Shown here one piece after another: positions 1-6,025 of a stretch of 7,807 nt of DNA (the stretch's first letter is position 1; each line of letters starts with the position of its first letter). Under the pieces are notes generated by a model, which saw only the letters and a list, made by a program, of their open reading frames with translations, was not told the DNA's origin and made no database searches. Source of the DNA: Candidatus Woesearchaeota archaeon CG11_big_fil_rev_8_21_14_0_20_43_8 (GTDB taxonomy: Archaea; Nanobdellota; Nanobdellia; Woesearchaeales; CG08-08-20-14); the NCBI GenBank assembly GCA_002762705.1, contig PCVE01000132.1, forward strand, positions 296 through 8,102. Direction: 5' to 3'. The translations under genes were made by a program, and so were the position numbers.

Positions 1-680
1 TCGGAAATATCGCCGCAGTGTGCAATGCCTCTGGCAATGTGATGGCGATAATGCCGCACCCTGAGAGATGCGCGTTCAATCATCAGCTGCCTCCGTATCT
101 CCGTGATGAGACCGGCCTCTTCCACAAAGGTCCTGGCATGAAGATGATCGAATCCATGCTCATGCACATGAAGAAGAAAGTCAGTGCGAGAAAGCGCATG
201 GAAAATGTGCATGCTAATAGAGATTCTGTGTCTGGGAAATGGGAGAGACATAATGTCAGACTGCGTGTGTCACTGATCATCACTGATGATGAAGCGATAA
301 GCATGCGAAACGCTATTCGGAAAAGATTCCCTGTGACTGATGTGAAGAAAGAGGTGCTTTGGGATATCGGATGCGAAGATAGTCTGGTCGATGATGTGAT
401 CCGTTCTGGTGAACTGATGAACACAAACAAAGAACGTGTGGTCTCTTCAGGTGATGGCAGCCATATCGAGATCGAGGTGCGGGATAGGGATGACATGCTG
501 GCTCTGTCAAAGTGCCGCAATCTAAATGAGAGGCACGGTCTCAAAGTGAGCGGCCTCAAAAGGAGCGTCGTGTGGAGGGTCTATGTCGCGGATCCAAAGA
601 GATATGCGGATGATATCGTCTCTACTCTCATGTTCCATAATCCCTATTCACAGGAATTTCGCGTAGAGATAAAGGGGTGA
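1..680 (+). CDS. purQ: PurQ (FGAM synthase glutaminase subunit) C-terminus fused to a PurS-like domain; 5' end outside window
   Basis: Seen: the frame is open from base 3 to TGA 678-680, so the gene begins upstream; the GTG at 18 is internal. The first residues, GNIAAVCNASGNVMAIMPHPER, match the end of a class I glutamine amidotransferase of the PurQ type. The His (57-59) and Glu (63-65) of the HPE motif are two members of the catalytic triad; the Cys lies upstream. Known: PurQ releases ammonia from glutamine for conversion of FGAR to FGAM, working with PurL and PurS. Odd: PurQ normally ends soon after this motif, but here about 190 residues follow. The tail ends in a beta-alpha-beta pattern (VVWRVYVADP, then NPYSQEFRVEI) like the C-terminal half of PurS (…ANPVIEDYRVEV). 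A similar strand-helix pattern begins near RLRVSLIITDD, so this may be PurS with an insertion or two divergent PurS copies. The next purine gene overlaps the stop. PurQ is secure; the PurS assignment is moderate. Confidence 0.85.
   Translation, partial: GNIAAVCNASGNVMAIMPHPERCAFNHQLPPYLRDETGLFHKGPGMKMIESMLMHMKKKVSARKRMENVHANRDSVSGKWERHNVRLRVSLIITDDEAISMRNAIRKRFPVTDVKKEVLWDIGCEDSLVDDVIRSGELMNTNKERVVSSGDGSHIEIEVRDRDDMLALSKCRNLNERHGLKVSGLKRSVVWRVYVADPKRYADDIVSTLMFHNPYSQEFRVEIKG
674..680 (+). promoter_or_regulatory. Archaeal-type Shine-Dalgarno (GGGGTGA) for the purC-purE fusion
   Basis: GGGGTGA overlaps the purQ stop codon and contains GGTGA, complementary to the 3' end of archaeal 16S rRNA. 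It lies 5 bases before GTG 686 and overlaps the alternative GTG 677. The spacing favours 686 as the true start, which would remove only three residues, and indicates translational coupling to purQ. Confidence 0.5.
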
Positions 681-2059
681 CAAGCGTGAGAAAGATAATT
701 GAAAGGAATCTTTTGAATACATTAGGCGATTATTATATCCCTGAACTAGGCGACGGACGCAAAGGAAAAGTCAGAGACAATTTTATCCAGGGAGATAATA
801 TCCTGATGGTGGCAAGCGACAGGATATCTTGTTTCGATCATATTCTGCGACAGAAGATACCATTCAAAGGCCAGGTGCTGACACAGATCGCGCGTTTCTG
901 GTTTGAGAATACTTCTGATATCATAGAGAACCATATGGTCTCATGTCCTGATCCTAACGCGATGCTTGTCAGGAAGTGCACACCGCTTCCTGTCGAAGTT
1001 GTCGTGCGCGGATTCCTCACCGGCAGCGCATGGAGGGCGTATCGCTCCGAAGTGCGTGAGTTCTGTGGTGTTGCTCTGCCGGATGGTCTTTCTGAGGATG
1101 AAGCGTTCGACCATCCGATTGTCACTCCAACGACAAAAGAGGAGATGGGCCATGATATAGAGATCAGCTCAAAAGATATCGTGTCTAAGAGACTTGTGGA
1201 TGCGAAGATCTGGAAACAGGTCGAAGATGTCGCTGTCAGATTGTTCATCCGCGGCCAGGAGATATGCAGAAAAGCCGGGCTGATACTTGTCGATACAAAA
1301 TATGAGTTTGGGCTTCTTGATGGGAAGCTTGTCCTGATCGATGAGATACATACGCCTGATTCATCGCGTTTCTGGGCGGAGTCTGGCGTGTCGCATAAAT
1401 CTAAAGAATTTGTCCGTGCTTGGCTGATCGACAATGGTTTCATGGGCCGTGATGGCGAGAAGATGCCAGATCTTCCAGATGATATCGTCGTTCGTACTTC
1501 AGAGATATATTGCGAGCTTCTATGGAAGCTTGCCGGAAGACACATAGTCGCATCCTCTCTTGATATAAATGAACGCCTTCTCTGTAATCTTAAGGATTCC
1601 GGACTGATAAAGGGATTCTATGTGGCTGTGCTGATGGGGAGCGAATCTGATATGTGGTTCGCGGAGAAGATATGTTCTGAGCTTGATTCATTTGATATAC
1701 CTTATTCAGTTCATGTGGCGTCCGCGCACAAAGATCCGGCACGCGTCCTATCAATTGTGTCTGGATATAACAGAAGCATCGAGCCTATCGTGTATATCAC
1801 AATCGCGGGACGGAGCAATGGGTTATCTGGCGTGACTGCGGCAGCAGCGCTCAATCCTGTGATCGCATGCCCGCCTTTCAAAGACAAGAGCGACTATCTT
1901 GTGAATATCCATTCAACTCTGCAGATGCCGTCAGGGACGCCGGTTCTCACTGTTGTCGATCCAAAGAACGCGGCTTTGGCTGTCGCGCGTATATTCGCGA
2001 ACAGTTCTGTCAGCATGAGAAAGAAGATGGAAAAGATGATTATATCTACTATGATCTGA
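677..2059 (+). CDS. purCE: Bifunctional SAICAR synthase (PurC) - class II AIR carboxylase (PurE) fusion
   Basis: Role: the PurE half carboxylates AIR to CAIR and the PurC half joins CAIR with aspartate using ATP to give SAICAR; cytosolic purine synthesis. Seen: residues about 25-287 are PurC, with GKVRD (30-34), DRISCFD (48-54), VRGFLTGSAW (110-119), DTKYEFG (206-212) and DEIHTPDSSRFW (222-233). This is the long yeast ADE1-like form. Residues about 314-445 are PurE, with GSESD (321-325), SAHKDP (349-354), AGRSNGLSG (377-385), CPP (398-400) and MPSG (417-420). Lys after SAH and the AGRSN motif mark class II PurE, which uses CO2 directly and needs no PurK; class I has SAHRTP and AGGAAHLPG. The domain order matches animal PAICS, but the PurC half is the other PurC form. 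The gene overlaps the upstream purQ stop (GTGA). The start could be GTG 677 or, better placed for the Shine-Dalgarno, GTG 686. Confidence 0.93.
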   Translation: MTSVRKIIERNLLNTLGDYYIPELGDGRKGKVRDNFIQGDNILMVASDRISCFDHILRQKIPFKGQVLTQIARFWFENTSDIIENHMVSCPDPNAMLVRKCTPLPVEVVVRGFLTGSAWRAYRSEVREFCGVALPDGLSEDEAFDHPIVTPTTKEEMGHDIEISSKDIVSKRLVDAKIWKQVEDVAVRLFIRGQEICRKAGLILVDTKYEFGLLDGKLVLIDEIHTPDSSRFWAESGVSHKSKEFVRAWLIDNGFMGRDGEKMPDLPDDIVVRTSEIYCELLWKLAGRHIVASSLDINERLLCNLKDSGLIKGFYVAVLMGSESDMWFAEKICSELDSFDIPYSVHVASAHKDPARVLSIVSGYNRSIEPIVYITIAGRSNGLSGVTAAAALNPVIACPPFKDKSDYLVNIHSTLQMPSGTPVLTVVDPKNAALAVARIFANSSVSMRKKMEKMIISTMI

Positions 2060-2068
2060 TCCGGTATG

Positions 2069-2099
2069 CATATATACTACCTCTTCTGACCAAGATATT
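2069..2099 (+). promoter_or_regulatory. TATA-type archaeal promoter of truD, predicted leaderless
   Basis: The 40-bp gap after purC-purE contains TATATA (2071-2076), centred about 26.5 bp before the truD ATG. That is the usual distance from an archaeal TATA box to the transcription start, so the mRNA probably begins at or next to the ATG. No Shine-Dalgarno is present just before the ATG. Confidence 0.5.
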
Positions 2100-3155
2100 A
2101 TGAAATATCGATGCACGCCAGAAGACTTCAGGGTAGAAGAAATCACATCAAGAGAGTTCTCTTCTGAGAAGCAGAAGTATTCTGTCTATCTTCTTGTGAA
2201 ACGTGGTGTTGAGACGCTTGAACTTCTCCATCGGCTAGCGGAGATATTCGATGTGACTGAGAAGGAGATCGGTATCGCCGGTGTCAAGGACAAGTATGCC
2301 CTGACAAAGCAGTTCTTCACAGTGCCTTCGCAGAAGCAGCCGAGCTCGGGCATAAAAGACGTGACGATCACTCATGTCGGCTACACTGATAAGCCGTTAA
2401 GGCTTGGTGATCTTATCGGCAATAGGTTCCGTATGACTGTTCGTGACATCGAGAAAGGCGAGATCGATGGCATAATTGCAAAGGCCGCGACTGTGCCTCT
2501 CATGGGTGTCCCTAATTACATAGATTCGCAGAGATTCGGAAGCTATTTGCCTTCGGGATTCATAGCGAAGAAGATACTTCTGGGCGATCTTGATGAAGCA
2601 ATCTCGATGGCGTATGGTGCCGCGAACATGGATCTGCCTGATAGCGATTTTCGGGCAGCATACAATAAGATCCCTCCAAGGAGAAGAGAATTTTTTGCAA
2701 GCGCGTATCAGAGTTTCCTCTGGAATGAGTGCCTGAAAAGATTGATCCGCTGGAATGTGGACAACAAAAGACTCTACACTGTCGACTACAAGGCAGGCAA
2801 GATGATTTTCTATAAGAAGATATCTGATGACGAGAAAGTGAAGCTTGATATCCAGATCCATATGATATGCGACACTTTGGTCGAGGACGACCATGAGCGC
2901 AGCATAATAAAGAAAGTGCTGGCCGCTGAGGGCATAAAGAAAGAGGACATGTCTTCTGACAAAGCAAGCCCGATCTATTTCCGACCTGGTGAGCGAAAGG
3001 CCATCGTTGTGCCGCAGGAGTTCAGCATCACTGAGCCTATGCTTGATGATATGTATGCGCGGGAGAAACGGAAACGGTACATGATCACTGTCTCATTCAC
3101 GCTTCCAAAAGGCTGCTATGCGACTGTTGTTTTGAAGCGGATATTCAACCAGTGA
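2100..3155 (+). CDS. truD: tRNA pseudouridine(13) synthase TruD
   Basis: Role: isomerises uridine to pseudouridine at position 13 of tRNA (TruD/Pus7 family). Seen: the N-terminus has the family opening PEDFRVEEI (7-15). The catalytic motif GIAGVKDKYALTKQ places the nucleophilic Asp at residue 64. Other family motifs are LIGNRFRM (105-112), NYIDSQRFG (139-147) and the C-terminal LPKGCYATVVL (335-345). The 351-residue length fits a complete enzyme, at the short end for the family, whose TRUD insertion domain varies in size. ATG 2100 is chosen because it sits immediately before the conserved opening motif and at the expected distance from a TATA box. The gene follows the purine operon by 40 bp on the same strand but appears to have its own promoter. 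A GC-rich hairpin lies about 60 bp after the stop. Function is secure. Confidence 0.96.
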   Translation: MKYRCTPEDFRVEEITSREFSSEKQKYSVYLLVKRGVETLELLHRLAEIFDVTEKEIGIAGVKDKYALTKQFFTVPSQKQPSSGIKDVTITHVGYTDKPLRLGDLIGNRFRMTVRDIEKGEIDGIIAKAATVPLMGVPNYIDSQRFGSYLPSGFIAKKILLGDLDEAISMAYGAANMDLPDSDFRAAYNKIPPRRREFFASAYQSFLWNECLKRLIRWNVDNKRLYTVDYKAGKMIFYKKISDDEKVKLDIQIHMICDTLVEDDHERSIIKKVLAAEGIKKEDMSSDKASPIYFRPGERKAIVVPQEFSITEPMLDDMYAREKRKRYMITVSFTLPKGCYATVVLKRIFNQ

Positions 3156-3218
3156 TATCACTTATGTCGACGCTGTGCTTTCCATTTTGGAGATGTGAGA
3201 TAAAAATACTTCGCCTGT

Positions 3219-3241
3219 GCGCCGTCCTTTATGGACAGCGC
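3219..3241 (+). repeat. GC-rich hairpin, copy 1 of a dispersed family; candidate 3'-end element of truD
   Basis: The arms 3219-3227 (GCGCCGTCC) and 3233-3241 (GGACAGCGC) pair at 8 of 9 positions, with one C-A mismatch, around a TTTAT loop. The hairpin lies about 63 bases after the truD stop and is followed by the pyrimidine-rich TTTCTCTT. The 26 bases 3217-3242 match 5237-5262 at 21 positions. It may act at transcription termination or in transcript stability. The rest of 3156-3290 shows no convincing gene. Confidence 0.6.
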
Positions 3242-3290
3242 GTTTCTCTTATCGAATTCAACACTGGATGCTGTGATCGTATCCGCAACA

Positions 3291-3321
3291 ATTATAAACT
3301 ATTTTCACGATTGATCATTTT
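3291..3321 (+). promoter_or_regulatory. TATA-type promoter of the small membrane protein gene, predicted leaderless
   Basis: ATTATAAA (3291-3298) is centred about 27 bp before ATG 3322. No purine-rich ribosome-binding site lies directly upstream of the ATG. The layout repeats that seen before truD. Confidence 0.5.
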
Positions 3322-3654
3322 ATGAGAAAATTTGACTGGAAAGGATATTTCCTGTCCAAACTGAAGGTGGCTGGGTTTATCCTTGCGCTTTTTGGCTGGT
3401 TTTTGATCTTAATATTCGCCATGGCTCCGTTCTTCCAAAATGAGGTCATGAAGTTTGTCGGGATCTTTGAATCGGTCTATTTCAAGTGGGGCATGAGGAT
3501 ATTTGTCTTCTCTTTCGCGATATTCCTGTTCAAAGGAAAATTCCTGGTTGATAGGATCATGAAACACAAGAAGATAAAGACCGGACTAAAAGTATTCTTC
3601 ATCGGCGGCGCGATCGGATGGGTCCTCTTCTTCCTCTCGCTGATATTGTTCTGA
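3322..3654 (+). CDS. Small integral membrane protein, unknown function
   Basis: I do not recognise this 110-residue protein. It has a basic N-terminus (MRKFDWKGYFLSK), then about three membrane helices: roughly residues 15-36 (GFILALFGWFLILIFAMAPF), 57-72 (MRIFVFSFAIFLF) and 90-110 (VFFIGGAIGWVLFFLSLILF). A lysine-rich loop, KHKKIKTGLK, lies before the last helix and would face the cytoplasm under the positive-inside rule. It has no cysteine or obvious catalytic motif. The start fits a leaderless promoter. It is convergent with the nucleotidyltransferase gene, with only 12 bp between the stops. Coding is supported by the sustained hydrophobic pattern, the promoter and the absence of a better frame; the function is open. 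Confidence 0.7.
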   Translation: MRKFDWKGYFLSKLKVAGFILALFGWFLILIFAMAPFFQNEVMKFVGIFESVYFKWGMRIFVFSFAIFLFKGKFLVDRIMKHKKIKTGLKVFFIGGAIGWVLFFLSLILF

Positions 3655-3666
3655 ATGCGTGTTGTT

Positions 3667-4335
3667 TTAGTTGTCTTTTGCCGTGTCAAATTTTCTTTCA
3701 ATCATGGCATAGTATTGTTTGACAATATCGTGTATCTTATCCATGATTGGTATCACTAGGCCTCTTTGCTGCAGGATGTCCATCTTTTCACCAACCCACG
3801 TGACCCAAACATCATTTCCGCTTGATTGTGCCTGGTGCACTACTTCATCAAGGATATCTTTCCATTCCAGCCCTTCTTTAGCAAGACTCATGCAATCATC
3901 CAGGTCGCCTTCTCTTTCAGTCATTGTCTTGAAAAAGAAGATATCTTCGCGTGAGCACAAGAACACTTCGAGATTCTTTAGGCCAGATACTTTTTTTGCT
4001 CTTCTGATCATGTTTTTTGAAAGCGCTGCTTTTTTGCAGACTGTTTTCTCAAACAGATCGATCCTGAAATCATCACGGACAAATATCTGACTTAAGTTTA
4101 GATGGGTATATCCTTTATCTGGTATCTTGGGTTGAAACCCACATTCGATGAGTCGGTTTTTGAATATGTTGAATTCTCTCTTGCTCTGAACAACGATGTC
4201 GATATCTTTTGTCGCTGGTTTCAGGCCATGGAATAGCAGGACTGCGCCACCAAGAAGATAGAGTCTGATTTTTCTATCTGATGCAGAATCAAGTTCTGAA
4301 AATAATGTGTTGATCTGTCTGAAATCATCTATCAT
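3667..4335 (-). CDS. MNT-fold nucleotidyltransferase, AbiEii-like putative toxin
   Basis: Seen: 222 residues with the nucleotidyltransferase signature GG (29-30) followed by KDIDIVV (43-49), so the metal-binding pair is D44 and D46. A probable third acidic residue is D93 in FRIDLFE. A later helical motif, SREDIFFFKTMTEREGDLDD (128-147), resembles the second conserved block of AbiEii/DUF6036-type proteins. Known: in AbiE (type IV) toxin-antitoxin systems the second gene encodes such an enzyme, and related MenT toxins add nucleotides to tRNA acceptor ends. Here it overlaps the upstream regulator by the four bases ATGA (4332-4335), implying coupled translation and balanced amounts. Inference: the toxin half of a TA pair. 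It could instead be a non-toxic nucleotidyltransferase. The fold is confident; the target is unknown. Stop TAA is at 3667-3669. Confidence 0.85.
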   Translation of the reverse strand: MIDDFRQINTLFSELDSASDRKIRLYLLGGAVLLFHGLKPATKDIDIVVQSKREFNIFKNRLIECGFQPKIPDKGYTHLNLSQIFVRDDFRIDLFEKTVCKKAALSKNMIRRAKKVSGLKNLEVFLCSREDIFFFKTMTEREGDLDDCMSLAKEGLEWKDILDEVVHQAQSSGNDVWVTWVGEKMDILQQRGLVIPIMDKIHDIVKQYYAMIERKFDTAKDN

Positions 4336-5174
4336 AGTTCTATTCCATAGACCTCTGCTCTGCTTCGAATTTCTTCAAGTGTCGGGTACTTGTCTATTCT
4401 CTTGCCTTTCATGATTTCTTTCAGATTATATAAAGTCTCGTGCTCAAATCCGGAAAAAATCCGAAATTTGAAGTAGAACAATGCGATGTATATCAAGTTC
4501 CGTATCGAATTCTCTTTTTCCTGCACTTTCAATGAATGCAGAAGTATATCTTTTTTTGATAATTGTTTTTCTGATATGCAATAATAATTTTTGGTCAGCA
4601 GTAGCTTGATGCCATGTTGTCCATAGGCGGAGAATGCTGTCTTCTGATATCCAAGTTCTTCTTTTGTTGAGAATACAAGCGAGTCTTTCTGATATATCAT
4701 TGAACCGACCGGAATCCTTTTGTCGATATTGTCTTCATATTTTTTGAGTTCATCTAAGAATTCCTGCATCCCATTCCAAATTGCATTGTTTATTATAAAT
4801 TTGTTTTCTTTCTTGATAAGATTGATATCTTTTGCGAGATTTAATTTTCTATAAACAATAGCGATCTTCAGTCCAGTCTTCTGGCTTATCTCTTTTGCAT
4901 CTGCAGGTAATGTGGCAAGGATATCTATCCCAGAATCAGCAAGGACATCACATAGCTTTTTAGTGATGATCTTCGCAAGCATCGCGATATGTGTGTGGTT
5001 TCTCAATATGATTTGTCTGTCTCTTCTTTCTAAGATATCTTTGTCTATTAGTTTTTTTACTGCTGCATAGATCTGTTTGTCGCTTTTATCTAGTGCTCTA
5101 GCTATCTGGCTGATTGTGTTGTTGGCGTTCGCCGCCTGATGAAGTATCTTCAGTTCTGTTTTTGAAAACCGCAT
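4332..5174 (-). CDS. Double winged-helix regulator, AbiEi-like putative antitoxin
   Basis: Seen: 280 residues. The first winged helix covers about 1-58, with a helix-turn-helix in TISQIARALDKSDKQIYAAV (20-39) and a basic wing (ERRDRQIILRN, 49-59). A second winged helix at about 85-130 includes DAKEISQKTGLKIAIVYRKL (92-111). The C-terminal half (about 150-280) is a mixed domain with TAFSAYGQHGIKLLL (179-193), KDILLHSL (208-215) and an aromatic helix, LIYIALFYFKF (227-237), similar in layout to AbiEi-type proteins. Known: AbiEi represses its own operon through an N-terminal winged helix and neutralises the toxin through its C-terminal domain. Context: it is the first gene, overlaps the nucleotidyltransferase by ATGA, and its promoter carries a perfect inverted repeat. 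The operon is visibly more AT-rich than the purine genes, which suggests horizontal gain. The regulator fold is confident; the antitoxin role is inferred from the pairing. Confidence 0.82.
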   Translation of the reverse strand: MRFSKTELKILHQAANANNTISQIARALDKSDKQIYAAVKKLIDKDILERRDRQIILRNHTHIAMLAKIITKKLCDVLADSGIDILATLPADAKEISQKTGLKIAIVYRKLNLAKDINLIKKENKFIINNAIWNGMQEFLDELKKYEDNIDKRIPVGSMIYQKDSLVFSTKEELGYQKTAFSAYGQHGIKLLLTKNYYCISEKQLSKKDILLHSLKVQEKENSIRNLIYIALFYFKFRIFSGFEHETLYNLKEIMKGKRIDKYPTLEEIRSRAEVYGIEL

Positions 5175-5213
5175 ATTTATACTAAAACAAGAATACTATT
5201 TAAACTTTTCTTA
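5175..5213 (-). promoter_or_regulatory. TATA/BRE promoter of the regulator-nucleotidyltransferase operon, leaderless
   Basis: On the minus strand TTTAAATA (plus 5197-5204) is centred 26.5 bp before ATG 5174 and is preceded by the purine-rich AGAAAAG (plus 5205-5211), a good BRE-like element. The start codon would be at the mRNA 5' end. The core is bracketed by the inverted-repeat arms. Confidence 0.65.
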
Positions 5214-5224
5214 TTTTAGTATAA
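5177..5224. promoter_or_regulatory. Perfect 11-bp inverted repeat framing the operon promoter; probable autoregulatory operator
   Basis: TTATACTAAAA (5177-5187) and TTTTAGTATAA (5214-5224) are exact reverse complements, separated by 26 bp. One arm lies at the predicted transcription start and the other just upstream of the BRE, so both flank the TATA box. A third ATACTA core lies at 5193-5198; the other cores are 5179-5184 and, inverted, 5217-5222. Binding by the winged-helix product would block TBP/TFB access. Binding is inferred. Confidence 0.65.
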
Positions 5225-5238
5225 TTGTTGGTGGCAGT

Positions 5239-5261
5239 GCACCGTTCTTTAGGAACCGCGC
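5239..5261 (+). repeat. GC-rich hairpin, copy 2 of the dispersed family, at the break of the HYR remnant
   Basis: The arms 5239-5247 (GCACCGTTC) and 5253-5261 (GAACCGCGC) surround the loop TTTAG and pair at 7 of 9 positions. The central mismatch falls at the same place as in the copy at 3219. The T5246-A5254 pair replaces C3226-G3234, a compensatory change. The preceding GGCAGT is shared with the minus-strand copy at 6320-6345. Confidence 0.6.
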
Positions 5262-5275
5262 GCTTGTCGATCTGA

Positions 5276-5707
5276 TCCTTTCTTCGCAGTATCAGCGATT
5301 CTCCTGGCAAGTTCAGTCTTGGAAAGACCAAGATAACTTTTGTCGCGAAGGATGAGTCCGGGAACACCGCAGAGTGCGAATCATACGTGACGATACTTGA
5401 CACAACTCCTCCAAAACCCACATGTCCTGAAGTGGTGGAAGCCCCTGATAGTCTGAAGGTGAGTGTGTCTGACGCAGTCGATGACAGGCCGATCATCACA
5501 AGCGATGCGTTATCCACTTTTCCTATCGGAAAGACTCTTGTCACAGTGACCGCGACTGACGCTTCAGGGAACAAAGCGACCTGCCACACATATGTTGTGA
5601 ACAAAACATATGATTCTCCTGTTGTCGTTGTTCAATCTGTCGTTCCTGCTACGCATAGAAGTCTTGTCTCGCGACTGAAGGATTGGTTTATGGGATTCTT
5701 CAGATGA
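5276..5707 (+). pseudogene. 5'-truncated remnant of an HYR-domain surface/secreted protein
   Basis: Seen: the frame is open from just after stop TGA 5273-5275 to TGA 5705-5707. It reads as the end of one HYR-type beta-sandwich repeat (FSLGKTKITFVAKDESGNTA, the linker DTTPPKPTCP), then a whole second repeat (FPIGKTLVTVTATDASGNKA, then TCHTYVV) and a short amphipathic tail, SLVSRLKDWFMGFFR. Known: HYR domains occur in tandem in extracellular adhesion or surface proteins, and pairs of Cys within repeats are typical. The only in-frame start, GTG 5387, falls between two repeats, and no signal peptide is present, so the N-terminus has been lost. The break coincides with the GC hairpin at 5239-5261. 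The final 8 bp overlap the convergent small gene. If translated from GTG 5387 it would be a 106-residue single-repeat protein. Domain identity is confident; pseudogene status is likely. Confidence 0.75.
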
Positions 5708-5921
5708 TGTACCTGATGCAGAGCGCGATGACTATGATCACAAAGAATGCTACAAGTATGAATATATTCTTCTTTGATTTTATCCTTCTCTTTTCATAAT
5801 GCTCTCTTAACGCGGCCTTGAAGTCTCTTGATGACGATGTATCCTTGCTTCCTATCCTCTTCAGATCCGCTTTCTTGTAATGGAACTCATGAGTCCCACC
5901 AGTCTTCCTCGTATATGCCAT
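5700..5921 (-). CDS. Small tail-anchored membrane protein, unknown function
   Basis: I do not recognise a family. The 73-residue product has a hydrophilic, strongly basic N-terminal part (MAYTRKTGGTHEFHYKK … EKRRIKSKK) of about 50 residues, then one membrane helix at about 53-70 (IFILVAFFVIIVIALCI) and the short end RYII. This is the layout of a C-terminally anchored protein with its basic domain in the cytoplasm. The YEKRRIKSKK stretch just before the helix supports that orientation. ATG 5921 fits a TATA box 26 bp upstream. The 3' end overlaps the convergent HYR remnant by 8 bp. Coding is supported by the promoter, the clear domain layout and the lack of any rival frame. Confidence 0.65.
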   Translation of the reverse strand: MAYTRKTGGTHEFHYKKADLKRIGSKDTSSSRDFKAALREHYEKRRIKSKKNIFILVAFFVIIVIALCIRYII

Positions 5922-5951
5922 ATTATTGTATAGATATCTGGTTGTATTTAA
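5922..5951 (-). promoter_or_regulatory. TATA-type promoter of the tail-anchored protein gene, leaderless
   Basis: On the plus strand TATTTAAT (5945-5952) reads ATTAAATA on the minus strand. It is centred about 26-27 bp before ATG 5921, with no Shine-Dalgarno between. The layout is the same as that of the other predicted promoters here. Confidence 0.5.
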
Positions 5952-5979
5952 TTATTGTGGACTTGTCGGTTTAATACTG

Positions 5980-5993
5980 CGCTCTTTAGGGCG
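5980..5993 (+). repeat. Small GC hairpin with TTTA loop, possible degenerate member of the hairpin family
   Basis: CGCTC (5980-5984) pairs with GGGCG (5989-5993), one pair being T-G, around loop TTTA. With its flanks, CTGCGC…TCTTTAGG, it resembles the copies at 3219 and 5239 but is shorter. Its TAG (5987-5989) is the stop that closes the reading frame upstream of the BRO fragment. The resemblance is weak and could be chance. Confidence 0.35.
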
Positions 5994-6025
5994 AGTTCAC
6001 AATTCAAAAATTTGTTCAGACTATA

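Noticed and set aside
83..559. 158-codon open frame on the minus strand opposite purQ
   Set aside because: It lies wholly antisense to a frame with clear PurQ/PurS homology; its translation is Ser/Arg-rich with no recognisable motif, as expected of an antisense shadow.
838..1545. 235-codon open frame on the minus strand opposite the PurC domain
   Set aside because: It is antisense to conserved PurC motifs, with low-complexity Ser/Thr/Arg composition and no promoter or Shine-Dalgarno.
1618..2012. Class I PurE (N5-CAIR mutase) as the second domain
   Set aside because: The motifs are SAHKDP and AGRSNGLSG, the class II pattern, rather than SAHRTP and AGGAAHLPG of class I.
2397..2967. Two long minus-strand frames opposite truD
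   Set aside because: Both overlap the conserved TruD coding sequence and each other in different frames; neither product has a recognisable domain.
3156..3290. tRNA or other structured RNA gene after truD
   Set aside because: Apart from the 23-base hairpin there is no cloverleaf, T-loop GTTCRANNC box or other recognisable RNA motif.
3217..5262. Integron attC sites or an integron cassette bounded by the two direct hairpins
   Set aside because: The hairpins lack the GTTRRRY/RYYYAAC end boxes and the bulged bases of attC sites, and no tyrosine integrase is in the window.
5200..5604. 134-codon minus-strand frame opposite the HYR remnant
   Set aside because: The plus-strand frame gives clear HYR repeats; the antisense frame also covers the operator and promoter of the regulator operon.
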